This document shows, piece by piece, positions 12,432-19,544 of a stretch of 38,057 nucleotides of DNA. The DNA is taken from contig CAZZBK010000042.1 in the NCBI GenBank assembly GCA_964652155.1, positions 1 through 38,057 on the forward strand. The letters are read 5' to 3'. Position numbers and translations under genes: made by a program. The notes beneath the pieces are model-generated. The model did no database searches and was not told where the DNA came from. It saw only the letters and a list, made by a program, of their open reading frames with translations. Position 1 is the first letter of the stretch. Every line of letters begins with the position of its first letter. Source of the stretch: CAZZBK01 sp964652155 (lineage in GTDB: Bacteria; Planctomycetota; Planctomycetia; Pirellulales; PNKZ01).

Positions 12432-13214
12432 ATGAGCATTCTGGAGAAGAAGTTCCGCGCCCTGCGCGCGGAGTTGCCCCCCCGTGTCGTGATCTACGGG
12501 CCGCCGGGCATGGGAAAGACAACACTGGCCAGCGAGTTCCCCTCGCCGGTCTTCATTCAGGTTGAGGACGGCACGCCCGCCGGTCTGGATCTTGTCGGCG
12601 TCCAGCCGACGAGCTTCGACGAGGTGATCGAGGCGATCTCGGCGCTCTACGAGGAGGATCACGAGTTCAAGACCGTCGTTCTCGACAGCCTCGACAAGAT
12701 GCAGCCGCTTCTGTGGGACGCGGTGTGCCGCGACAACAACTGGCAGTCCATCGAGACGCCGGGCTACGGCAAGGGCTACACCGCGACCGAGTATCGCTGG
12801 CGCGAGTTCCTCGACGGCATGAACGCGCTTCGCCGGGATCGCGGCATGAACATCGTGCTGATCACGCATTCCGACGTGGAGCGGTTCGACGATCCGACGA
12901 GCGTTTCCTACAGCCAGTATCAGATGCGCCTGCACAAGTCGGGCCGGAAGCTGGTCGAGGATGAAGTCGATGCGATCCTGCTTCTGAAATACGAGGCGGC
13001 GGTAAAGGAAGAAGATCAGGGCTTCAACAAGAAGCGAGCGCATGCCGAAGGCGGCTCGCAGCGGTTTATCTACACCGAGGGCCGCCCCGCGTTCGTGGCG
13101 AAGAACCGCTACGGCATGCCGCCGAAGATCGTCTACCGGCAGGGCGAGGGCTATGCCGCGCTCGCCAAGTTCTTCCCATCCCCGAGTGCCGCGCCGCAGC
13201 GCGACGCCGCCTGA
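12432..13214 (+). CDS. Sak4-like recombinase, RecA-fold ATPase (AAA_24)
   Basis: 260 residues from ATG 12432; an in-frame upstream extension covers a hairpin and was rejected. Walker A GPPGMGKT (23-30) follows the strand PPRVVIY. VVLDSLDKM gives Walker B (D85), and NIVLITHS a later strand. The order matches the phage AAA_24/Sak4 group, RecA-core single-strand annealing or strand-exchange proteins. Together with the DUF669 protein and PD-(D/E)XK nuclease directly downstream it forms a phage recombination module. Confidence 0.87.
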   Translation: MSILEKKFRALRAELPPRVVIYGPPGMGKTTLASEFPSPVFIQVEDGTPAGLDLVGVQPTSFDEVIEAISALYEEDHEFKTVVLDSLDKMQPLLWDAVCRDNNWQSIETPGYGKGYTATEYRWREFLDGMNALRRDRGMNIVLITHSDVERFDDPTSVSYSQYQMRLHKSGRKLVEDEVDAILLLKYEAAVKEEDQGFNKKRAHAEGGSQRFIYTEGRPAFVAKNRYGMPPKIVYRQGEGYAALAKFFPSPSAAPQRDAA

Positions 13215-13240
13215 CACGCCAGAAACAAGGAGAGATCATC

Positions 13241-13753
13241 ATGGCAAGTCTTGGTCAACACGCCGGCTCCGAACTCGTCGAGGGTTCGCAGAGCTTCGAT
13301 CCGATCCCGGCAGGGGTCTACGACATGGAGGTTGTCGCGTCCGATGTCGCACCGACGAAGAACGGCAAGGGGACGATGCTCAAGCTCGAGCTTGTCGTCA
13401 CAACCGGCGAGTATGAGAGCCGCCGCGTCTGGGCGAATCTCAACATCGTGAACGAGAGCGTGAAGGCGCAGGAGATCGGCCAGCGCCAGTTGTCCGACCT
13501 GTGCCGTGCCTGTGGCCTTGCGGCGGTCCCCGGCGAGAGCGAGGAGTTCCACGGCATCCCGATCCGCGTCAATGTCGGCGTCGAGACCGATCCGCAATAT
13601 GGCGCGAAGAACATCGTCAAGCGGTTCCTTTCCGACGGCGACGCTGCGCCGGCTCAGGTCCAGCCCGCGCGCCAGCAGCAGGCAGCGCCGCGCACTAATG
13701 CCGCCCCGGCGAATTCGAGCCGCCCGCAGCCGTCGTGGAAGCGGGCCGGCTGA
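13241..13753 (+). CDS. DUF669 protein, probable ssDNA-binding partner
   Basis: 170 residues with an AAGGAGAG ribosome site. The core (about 15-128) has the DUF669 pattern: FDPIPAGVYDMEVVASD, TMLKLELVVTTGEYESRRVWANLNI, then a helix with RQLSDLCRACG. The tail (about 133-170) is Gln/Ala/Pro-rich and disordered and ends KRAG, as in SSB-like proteins. DUF669 genes usually neighbour Sak4-type ATPases, and an OB-fold ssDNA-binding role is inferred from that context. Confidence 0.83.
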   Translation: MASLGQHAGSELVEGSQSFDPIPAGVYDMEVVASDVAPTKNGKGTMLKLELVVTTGEYESRRVWANLNIVNESVKAQEIGQRQLSDLCRACGLAAVPGESEEFHGIPIRVNVGVETDPQYGAKNIVKRFLSDGDAAPAQVQPARQQQAAPRTNAAPANSSRPQPSWKRAG

Positions 13754-14676
13754 TGGCCTCCCTTCCGCCCCTTCAATCCCTGACCTCGCGCGCCATTGAT
13801 GATGCGTGCGCGAGGGTTCTGGCTGATGACCGGCCCCGGAGCACGACGCTCCGGTGTTCCGGCATCGGCGAGAAGTGCGACCGCCGCCTGTGGTACGCGC
13901 TCCGCTGGGCGCACCCGGAGGAGGGCTTTGAGCCGCGCACACGGCGCATTTTTGCGAACGGAAACGACCGCGAGGAACGCCTTGTGGAATGGCTCAACGC
14001 TGCCGGCATGACGGTGCGCGATCAGCAGAAGCGCGTCTTCCTCGCGAATGGCGCGCTGACCGGGTCCATCGACGGCATCGTCGAGAACGTGCCGGAAGCC
14101 CCGAAGACACCGCACCTTCTGGAGATCAAGACCATGAAGGCGAGCCGATACGAGGCATGGCGACGCAAGGGCGTGCAGGCGACGGACCCGAAATACTATG
14201 CGCAGATGCAGTGCTACATGATGGGCCTCGGGCTGACGCGGGCGCTGTTTCTGGTCGAGAACCAGGACACGCGCGAGATCGAGTGCCAGCGGGTGGAATA
14301 CGACGCCGGAGCGGCGCTGATCATCGAGGCGCGCGCCGCGCGCATTTTCGCCAGCGATACGCCTCCGGCGCGGATCAGCGATGATCCGAAGTGGTTCGAG
14401 TGCCGGTTCTGCCCTGCCTTTTCGGTCTGCCATGAAAACGCATGGCCGCTTCGGAACTGCCGGACGTGCTACGCGCTGGAAAGCGGCCTTGCCGAGCCAC
14501 ATTGCGGGCATACCGGGATGCCGGTCGATCCTGTTGCGCAGGCTACCGGCTGCGGCGCGCATGTCTATTTGCCGCCGCTGGTCAATGGCGAGGTCGTGAC
14601 CTCCGATCTCGCGAGCGGAAAGATCACCTATCGCATGGCCGATGGATCGGCCTTTGTTGACGGAGGCGCGCCGTGA
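13753..14676 (+). CDS. PD-(D/E)XK exonuclease (RecB/Cas4-like)
   Basis: 307 residues; the ATG at 13753 shares a base with the DUF669 stop. Nuclease motifs: GNDREERLVEWL (70-81), GSIDG with D107, LLEIKT with E124 and K126, and YYAQMQCYM with Q151. The C-terminal part has a cysteine cluster (CRFCPAFSVC, then NCRTC) that could bind an iron-sulfur cluster or zinc, as in Cas4/AddB-type nucleases. It probably makes single-stranded ends for the Sak4-like protein. Confidence 0.85.
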   Translation: MASLPPLQSLTSRAIDDACARVLADDRPRSTTLRCSGIGEKCDRRLWYALRWAHPEEGFEPRTRRIFANGNDREERLVEWLNAAGMTVRDQQKRVFLANGALTGSIDGIVENVPEAPKTPHLLEIKTMKASRYEAWRRKGVQATDPKYYAQMQCYMMGLGLTRALFLVENQDTREIECQRVEYDAGAALIIEARAARIFASDTPPARISDDPKWFECRFCPAFSVCHENAWPLRNCRTCYALESGLAEPHCGHTGMPVDPVAQATGCGAHVYLPPLVNGEVVTSDLASGKITYRMADGSAFVDGGAP

Positions 14677-15050
14677 CTGATCTGATGACCATGCAGGACG
14701 CCGCGGCGAAGCTCGGCAAGTCTGTGCGGTGGCTGCAGGAGCACCTGCGCACCAATCCGTGCGGTCGTCTCGCTGGTCGAACACGCCTGTTTACCGAAGC
14801 CGATTTTGCAGCTTTGATCACCAGTCTCCCGAAGGACGAGGGTCCGTCATGCCGCTCAAGCTCGTTCCGCCCCGCGAAGGCCGCTCCGGCAACTGGACCG
14901 TGCGCGGCACATACCTGGGAGTCCGACTGGACCGCTCTACAGGAACGCCTGAGCAGAAGGCAGCGCGTCGGCTCCTCGCCAAGTGGAAAGCAGAAATCGA
15001 GCGTGGTGAGCTTTCCGCGCGCCCGCAACTCACGTTTGCCGGTGCTGTGA
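14673..15050 (+). CDS. xis: Excisionase-like helix-turn-helix protein
   Basis: Starts at a GTG overlapping the nuclease stop (GTGA). Residues 1-50 read as a MerR/AlpA-type winged helix-turn-helix (TMQDAAAKLGKSVRWLQEHL, then GRTRLFTEADFAAL), the usual form of phage excisionases, directly before the integrase. After about residue 58 the protein is Ser/Arg/Pro-rich and overlaps the integrase gene for about 200 nt in another frame. The frame is open to 15050, but this C-terminal half is probably not conserved. Confidence 0.7.
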   Translation: MTDLMTMQDAAAKLGKSVRWLQEHLRTNPCGRLAGRTRLFTEADFAALITSLPKDEGPSCRSSSFRPAKAAPATGPCAAHTWESDWTALQERLSRRQRVGSSPSGKQKSSVVSFPRARNSRLPVL

Positions 15051-15853
15051 TGGCCTATCTCAACGCTGGCGGTGATGATCGTTTCATGGCGCCGATCACG
15101 GCTCATTTCGGCGCTCGCACGCTGGCGCGCGAGATCGGGCAAGTCGAGATCGACGCGGCGGCCGTGGCGATCTATCCGGAGGCCACCCCGGCAACGCGCA
15201 ACCGGCAGGTCTACACGCCGATCTCCGCTGTTCTCCGGCATGTCGGGATCAGGCTCGAACTGCGCAGGCCGAAGGGTGCAGAGGGCGAGACACGCACGGC
15301 ATGGTTGAAGCACGATGATGCGGCGCGGGCCATTGCGGCGGCGCGCAAGGCCGATGCCGACTTCGGCGCGCTGCTCGTGCTTCTGCTCTACACCGGGTTG
15401 CGGCTTTCCGAGGCGCTGGCGCTGGAATGGGCGCGTGTCGATCTCGCGCAGGGGCTGGCCTTTGTTCCGGTGACGAAGACTGGCGTGGCACGCGCGGTGC
15501 ACCTCACGCCGCCGGTCGTGGCCGAGTTGGCGAACATGGGCAAGACCTCGAAGCGGGTGTTCCGCTGGAGGAAGAACGGCGGTCTTTATCGGCTGCTCAA
15601 TGAGACAAGCGAGGCCTGCGGGGTCAAGCTCGGGTTTCACCTGTTCCGGCACACCTATGCGACGTGGATGCGGCTTTATTCTGGCCTGTCGGTCGAGGAT
15701 CTGGCGCGCACCGGGGCGTGGTCGTCAGCCAAGAGCGCGGGCCGATATGCGCACATCGACGCGCTGACCACGGCGCGGCGCGCGGACGGATTGCCGAGCG
15801 TTGAACGTGGAAACGGCATGGACCACAAGAAAAAGGGAGCGTCAAAGCCATGA
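14849..15853 (+). CDS. int: Tyrosine site-specific integrase
   Basis: 334 residues from ATG 14849; the upstream frame to 14729 is antisense-quality sequence. An N-terminal arm-binding/core-binding region (1-150) precedes the catalytic domain with R185 (TGLRLSE), K210, H264-x-x-R267 (HLFRH), W291 in the place of the second His, and nucleophile Y300 (GRYAHI). It joins attP to the host attB. attP, the 3' half of a tRNA-Thr gene, lies about 30 bp past the stop. Confidence 0.93.
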   Translation: MPLKLVPPREGRSGNWTVRGTYLGVRLDRSTGTPEQKAARRLLAKWKAEIERGELSARPQLTFAGAVMAYLNAGGDDRFMAPITAHFGARTLAREIGQVEIDAAAVAIYPEATPATRNRQVYTPISAVLRHVGIRLELRRPKGAEGETRTAWLKHDDAARAIAAARKADADFGALLVLLLYTGLRLSEALALEWARVDLAQGLAFVPVTKTGVARAVHLTPPVVAELANMGKTSKRVFRWRKNGGLYRLLNETSEACGVKLGFHLFRHTYATWMRLYSGLSVEDLARTGAWSSAKSAGRYAHIDALTTARRADGLPSVERGNGMDHKKKGASKP

Positions 15854-16257
15854 TGTCGAACGACAAGCCTGAAAATCAAAACTCCCTTGGTAAGGGAGAG
15901 GTCGAGAGTTCAATCCTCTCTCGCAGCACCAGTTCACCGACAGAACAGGCTGTTTTCAGCGGTTGCGGCGATTACATCGCGCAATCTGGCGCTGAACAAC
16001 GCAAGAACGTGCGCGCTCGCGACGTGGAAAATCGGTGGAATCCGTTCCGCATTCGTCCGGTCGAATCACCCCAATGCCGCGTTGAACTTGTCGCGTCTGG
16101 CACTGAATGCCCCGCCTTCTGCGCTGTGTGTGGCTCACCGGATCATTGCAAGGCCGACAAGCCGCGCAAGCTCTCGACGGCAGATCGTGACCTTCGCGGC
16201 GCGAGCTTACCCGCCCCTACGCCAGATGACATTCGGAAGGATAGCGCTAATGGCTGA
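15850..16257 (+). CDS. Possible coupled ORF reading through attP
   Basis: ATG at 15850 overlaps the integrase stop (ATGA). The frame runs 135 codons through the tRNA-like attP core. The N-terminal half is simply a translation of tRNA sequence (EVESSILSRSTS). The C-terminal half has CAVCGSPDHCKAD (near 91-103), a possible zinc knuckle, and ends 8 nt into the next gene. On prophage integration the frame would be cut at attP. Coding is doubtful; a shorter gene starting at a GTG near 16010 is an alternative. Confidence 0.3.
   Translation: MMSNDKPENQNSLGKGEVESSILSRSTSSPTEQAVFSGCGDYIAQSGAEQRKNVRARDVENRWNPFRIRPVESPQCRVELVASGTECPAFCAVCGSPDHCKADKPRKLSTADRDLRGASLPAPTPDDIRKDSANG
15881..15931 (+). other. 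attP: attP core, 3' half of tRNA-Thr(GGT)
   Basis: Anticodon stem CTCCC/GGGAG (15882-15886, 15894-15898) around the 7-nt loop TTGGTAA gives anticodon GGT (Thr). Then variable loop AGGTC, T-stem GAGAG/CTCTC with loop TTCAATC, the acceptor strand TCGCAGC and ACCA (15928-15931). The 5' half of the tRNA is absent, as expected for a phage attachment site that restores the host tRNA on integration. It lies directly downstream of int. Being uninterrupted, it shows the sequence is the free or excised form. Confidence 0.88.
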
Positions 16258-16564
16258 GCACGAGAAGCTTGTGGAGCGGGTGGCAAAAGCGATTTATCAG
16301 GACCGGAACGGCACGCTTTGCAAGCCGTGGAATGCGCAGCCCAAGGCGCACCGAGACCCGTATCGCTCCGATGCCCGCGCTGCCATCGCGGAATGCTACC
16401 GAACGCTGATGGGGCCAAACAACTTCATGGTTGCGGCGACAATCGGCCATCGCATGAACACGTCAATCGGCGGACAGAACGATTGGTACGCGGACGGCGA
16501 AAAGCTGATCAAAGCTGCCATCACCGCCTCTCCCCTCAACGCAAACACGGAGAGCAAGCCATGA
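16250..16564 (+). CDS. Hypothetical accessory protein
   Basis: 104 residues from ATG 16250 with a GGAAGG ribosome site. Begins MAEHEKLVERVAKAIYQDRNG and contains ARAAIAECYRTLMGP, a pattern common in small phage proteins of Rhizobiales that start with a helix and a central Asp-Ala-rich helix. Function unknown. The stop overlaps the next start (ATGA). Confidence 0.7.
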   Translation: MAEHEKLVERVAKAIYQDRNGTLCKPWNAQPKAHRDPYRSDARAAIAECYRTLMGPNNFMVAATIGHRMNTSIGGQNDWYADGEKLIKAAITASPLNANTESKP

Positions 16565-17064
16565 GCGATCTTGTGGAGCAGGCTTTCACGCCAGATCGGA
16601 TTGCTAAGTTGCGTGAGACGCTACGTTCAAACCCCAAAAATGACGTGCTTTACGCCGGCGCAGCATTTGCTGCACTGGACGAAATCGAGCGTCTGCAAGG
16701 CGAGATCAAAGCCGACGACCGCACTGCTGAACACATCGAAGCGCAGTCCGCCGCCCTCACCCTCGCCAACGCGAGGATAGAGAGGCTGGAGGAGGCGTTG
16801 GCAAAGTCAAAAGCCGATGCCGACTTATGCGCATCTGAATGGTCCAATGAGATAAAGGCCTATAACGATAGCCGAAAAATCATCAAATGTCAGTCCGAAC
16901 AATTGGCCGTTTTCCATGCTCGCGTGATGGCGCTGGAAAATGCGTTGATGCGCTGGCAATCGACCGGCTGCCCTGATTGCGGAGGAGACTGCGCATCCGC
17001 AAACCCGCCCGTGTCGTGTTGCATCATGCGAGACACCCGCGCCTCGCTCAAGGGGGATGCGTGA
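16561..17064 (+). CDS. Coiled-coil protein with C-terminal cysteine cluster
   Basis: 167 residues. A long predicted coiled coil spans about 35-130 (IERLQGEIKADDRTAEHIEA, then ARIERLEEALAKSKAD). The end has CPDCGGDC and SCCIMRD, a possible zinc site. Start and stop overlap neighbours. No family recognised; similar coiled-coil early proteins are frequent in phage accessory blocks. Confidence 0.7.
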   Translation: MSDLVEQAFTPDRIAKLRETLRSNPKNDVLYAGAAFAALDEIERLQGEIKADDRTAEHIEAQSAALTLANARIERLEEALAKSKADADLCASEWSNEIKAYNDSRKIIKCQSEQLAVFHARVMALENALMRWQSTGCPDCGGDCASANPPVSCCIMRDTRASLKGDA

Positions 17065-17240
17065 TGATTTGCGGCCTCTGCCATGGGTTCGGCAACCTGC
17101 ACTGCCACCAGAACGGTTCTCGGCAGTGGTTCACCTGCTGCTCGTGTGGTGGCGCAGGAGTTCTCGTTCTCTCATCGCCGCCTGAGATCAAGATCAGCAA
17201 GGCGCAGCAGAAGTTCATGAAGCCGGAGGCAACAAAATGA
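17064..17240 (+). CDS. DnaJ-type zinc-knuckle mini-protein
   Basis: 58 residues (GTG at 17061 possible as an earlier start). Two CxxCxGxG-like knuckles are visible: CGLCHGFG and CCSCGGAG, with extra Cys/His (HCHQ) between them. This resembles one zinc centre of the DnaJ cysteine-rich domain without the J domain. It may bind unfolded protein or nucleic acid; unproven. Confidence 0.65.
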   Translation: MICGLCHGFGNLHCHQNGSRQWFTCCSCGGAGVLVLSSPPEIKISKAQQKFMKPEATK

Positions 17241-17473
17241 CCCCCCTCCCCGAACCATCCAGCCGCGCCCGCGCTGCACCACAATGCGGCGCTTGTGGGA
17301 AGTTCATGAAATGCGAGACAGGCGCGTCATGGGCACAGCAATGGTCTTACAGCATGGATGGAAGCCCCGAGCTTCATGAGCCTCGCTGGCAATGCAAGCC
17401 ATGCACAGACCAGCATGGGCCGCTGGACACTAATTGCGGCAGTCCGGAAAGATACAGCGGAGTTCTAAAATGA
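17237..17473 (+). CDS. Zinc-ribbon mini-protein
   Basis: 78 residues with CGAC (17-20), a further Cys at 26, CKPC near 53-56 and a final Cys. The spacing fits a zinc ribbon or treble clef. The start overlaps the DnaJ-knuckle gene (ATGA) and the stop overlaps the next gene. Function unknown; it is the second zinc-binding miniature protein in a row. Confidence 0.65.
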   Translation: MTPLPEPSSRARAAPQCGACGKFMKCETGASWAQQWSYSMDGSPELHEPRWQCKPCTDQHGPLDTNCGSPERYSGVLK

Positions 17474-17724
17474 CCACACTCCCCGAGCTATCCCGCCGCG
17501 TCAGTGAGGCCAGCGGGCCGAGCAGAGAGCTTGATGCTGCCACATTCAGGCTTGGGATTCTTAGTGCCGAGCTAGCTCTAGTCCAAATGACGGGGTTTTA
17601 CAGCGCTGGCCCATTTGGACGGCTGGCATTCCCGGGGACTCGTGAACGGCTCGACAAAAACATAGACGATACCGCCGCCGCCCTTCTCGCCATCCATGAA
17701 AGGAAGACCGATGGTCACCGATAA
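17470..17724 (+). CDS. Hypothetical accessory protein
   Basis: 84 residues from ATG 17470, overlapping the previous stop (ATGA). Helical N-terminus and C-terminus (ERLDKNIDDTAAALLAIHERK) around a short Gly/Phe-rich central loop (GFYSAGPFGRLAFPG). No family recognised. Confidence 0.6.
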   Translation: MTTLPELSRRVSEASGPSRELDAATFRLGILSAELALVQMTGFYSAGPFGRLAFPGTRERLDKNIDDTAAALLAIHERKTDGHR

Positions 17725-18022
17725 GCAGGTTGAGGCGGCGGTGGACGCATGGTTTTCTGCCGATCCTTTGTTGCAACTGCGCTCCAAAAGAATGCGCGCC
17801 ACCCTTGAAGCAGCCGAGCAAGCAGCATGGAGGCCGATCAGTGAGGCCCCGAAGGATGGAACTCGCGTTCTGGTGCTGACCAAAGGTTCGATGCACTCGG
17901 CTATTTTTGACCGGATAGACAATTGCTGGCGCGTGATTCCAAAGACCGCGACCAGAACTGTGCCTGTTCCGGGAACCCCCACCCACTTCCGCCCGCTCCC
18001 GAAAGGCCCCTCCGATGAGTGA
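17711..18022 (+). CDS. DUF551-like phage protein
   Basis: 103 residues from ATG 17711 (14-nt overlap with the previous gene). The second half, WRPISEAPKDGTRVLVLTKG, then THFRPLP at the end, is the DUF551 pattern seen in many phage accessory genes. The N-terminal 40 residues are helical. Function unknown. Confidence 0.72.
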   Translation: MVTDKQVEAAVDAWFSADPLLQLRSKRMRATLEAAEQAAWRPISEAPKDGTRVLVLTKGSMHSAIFDRIDNCWRVIPKTATRTVPVPGTPTHFRPLPKGPSDE

Positions 18023-18132
18023 CGCGATACCCGAGAAGTTCATGACGGCGGCGCGAGGCTTGGCAAGGGCGGTGGAAGATTGCCTTACGTCGCGCAACAC
18101 GGTCAGCGTGCTTGGCGAAGACCGCATCGCCC
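18015..18132 (+). CDS. Truncated ORF entering the assembly gap
   Basis: The first 39 codons (MSDAIPEKFM, then ARAVEDCLTSRNTVSVLGEDRIA) run into a 100-N gap. The start overlaps the DUF551-like gene by 8 nt. Because the gap length is arbitrary, this part and the ORF after the gap may or may not be one gene. Confidence 0.55.
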
Positions 18133-18232
18133 NNNNNNNNNNNNNNNNNNNNNNNNNNNNNNNNNNNNNNNNNNNNNNNNNNNNNNNNNNNNNNNNNNNN
18201 NNNNNNNNNNNNNNNNNNNNNNNNNNNNNNNN
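18133..18232. other. Assembly gap of exactly 100 N
   Basis: A run of exactly 100 N is the usual placeholder for a gap of unknown size. The missing sequence may hold a further small gene. Confidence 0.98.
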
Positions 18233-18398
18233 CGGCTTGACCGAAGCGCAGCTTGAAGGGCTGGCGAACGGGACGCACTACATAATCGAGCGCCCGCGTT
18301 TTGACGAGGGCCCCCGGCACGTGAGCGATGACTTCCGTTTCGGAGAGCCAAGCAATGACGAAGTTCGGCGCGCCATGCTCGCGACGAAGGAGGGGTGA
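18233..18398 (+). CDS. 3' part of an ORF leaving the assembly gap
   Basis: About 54 residues (LTEAQLEGLANGTHYIIERP, ending ATKEG) read in frame from the gap to a TGA at 18396. It resembles an ordinary small phage protein; the N-terminus is unknown. It may be continuous with the ORF at 18015 if the true gap length is a multiple of three. Confidence 0.5.
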
Positions 18399-18635
18399 AT
18401 GAGCGTTATTGATAGGCTTGCGCTTCTGAAAAGCGATAAGGCGATTGCTGCGACAAGGCAGATTGCCGGAGACTACGGCGGGGCCACTGTTCATTGCGTC
18501 GTGCTGGCAGATGGGTTCATTCTTGATTGCGGATGCGATGGATATTCTCCTGAACGAGCCGCAACGCTCGCGGAAACCATCAACGCGGCAAATCCTGCGG
18601 CATTCAATTTCGGGAAGGACACGCCCCATGACTGA
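18399..18635 (+). CDS. Hypothetical accessory protein
   Basis: 78 residues with a GGAGGGG ribosome site directly upstream. Reads as a small alpha/beta protein (VHCVVLADGFILDCGCDGYS, then AATLAETINAAN). Similar short proteins occur in alphaproteobacterial phages; function unknown. Confidence 0.65.
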   Translation: MSVIDRLALLKSDKAIAATRQIAGDYGGATVHCVVLADGFILDCGCDGYSPERAATLAETINAANPAAFNFGKDTPHD

Positions 18636-19029
18636 CGATCTTGAACGGCTGGAAGCGCTGGCGAGGGAGGCGCGTGAGGCAAGCGCAAAGATCGTCAAGG
18701 GGGATTGTTTCAGCCTTGCTTACGCCGAAGAATGCGCAAGCCTTTTAGCGTTGCACGCAAACCCCTCCACCATCCTCTCCCTTATCCAGAGGGTGAGAGA
18801 GGCGGATGCATGGCGCGAAGATGCATCCGGCAAGGCCATCAAACCACCCACCGAACTTATCACCACATATGACATTGGCTACGCAGCCGGTCGAGCCGAG
18901 GCGCTGGAAGAAGCGGCAGACGTGGCAGGTTCACAGACGCACGATCACCCGGAGATGCTTGGCGACTGGAACGCTGCCTGTGAGCACGTCGCCGCAGCCA
19001 TCCGCGCGCTGGGGGAGAAGGCGGGATGA
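18628..19029 (+). CDS. Hypothetical accessory protein
   Basis: 133 residues from ATG 18628 (8-nt overlap with the previous gene). Helical and acidic; begins MTDDLERLEALAREAREAS and contains YAAGRAEALEEAADVAG and a C-terminal AAAIRALGEKAG. The repeated RAEALEEAA pattern is common in phage proteins of unknown function. Confidence 0.68.
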   Translation: MTDDLERLEALAREAREASAKIVKGDCFSLAYAEECASLLALHANPSTILSLIQRVREADAWREDASGKAIKPPTELITTYDIGYAAGRAEALEEAADVAGSQTHDHPEMLGDWNAACEHVAAAIRALGEKAG

Positions 19030-19478
19030 CGAGCAAGAGAAAACAACGGCGTCAACGCGGCCAGAAAATCAGAATCATGATTGATGATTTGCGGCGCACT
19101 ATTCGTAACAACGATGCGGAAACGCAGCGCCGAATTCGAGAGGCCGTAGCTTACGAAAGAGCGAATGCAAGAGAACGAGCATTGCGTGATATTGTAGAGC
19201 ATTCTTTTGCAAAAGGAGACAGAGAATACTTTCTGCGCGGCATTGAACGCGGCATGCAAGAGGCCAAATACGAGGTCGGGGTAATGCTCGGTGGAAAAAT
19301 ACAGCACCAACTAGCCAAGCATGAGCCAATGATGCACGAACAAAGGCTGTTGATGGACAAAATCCTGTCCGTGGCAATGGCAGAAATGTCCGCTCACTCC
19401 ACCATAGAACAGGCAAATATTGTTCGGAATGTTTGTGAGGTGTCAATCCCGCCGATCTATTTCAGGTTTCAGATATGA
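19026..19478 (+). CDS. Hypothetical protein, last gene of the rightward operon
   Basis: 150 residues, overlapping the previous stop (ATGA). Strongly basic N-terminus (MTSKRKQRRQRGQK) and a long charged helical body (RRIREAVAYERANARERALRD). The gene looks distinctly richer in A/T than its neighbours, suggesting separate acquisition. Stops 66 bp before the convergent tail-fibre gene; I see no clear terminator between them. Confidence 0.62.
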   Translation: MTSKRKQRRQRGQKIRIMIDDLRRTIRNNDAETQRRIREAVAYERANARERALRDIVEHSFAKGDREYFLRGIERGMQEAKYEVGVMLGGKIQHQLAKHEPMMHEQRLLMDKILSVAMAEMSAHSTIEQANIVRNVCEVSIPPIYFRFQI

Positions 19479-19544
19479 CGCTTCCCGCACTCTTTCGCGA
19501 GCCTCCGTAAGCTCAACCTCCGCAATGCGAAGCGCAAGACCGCG

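Noticed and set aside
12321..13217. 298-codon minus-strand ORF opposite the Sak4-like gene
   Set aside because: Antisense to an ATPase with Walker A and B motifs.
13654..14784. 376-codon minus-strand ORF opposite the nuclease gene
   Set aside because: Antisense to a gene with intact PD-(D/E)XK motifs.
15881..15931. Functional tRNA gene
   Set aside because: Only the anticodon arm to the 3' end is present; no D-arm or 5' acceptor strand lies upstream. It is an attachment site.
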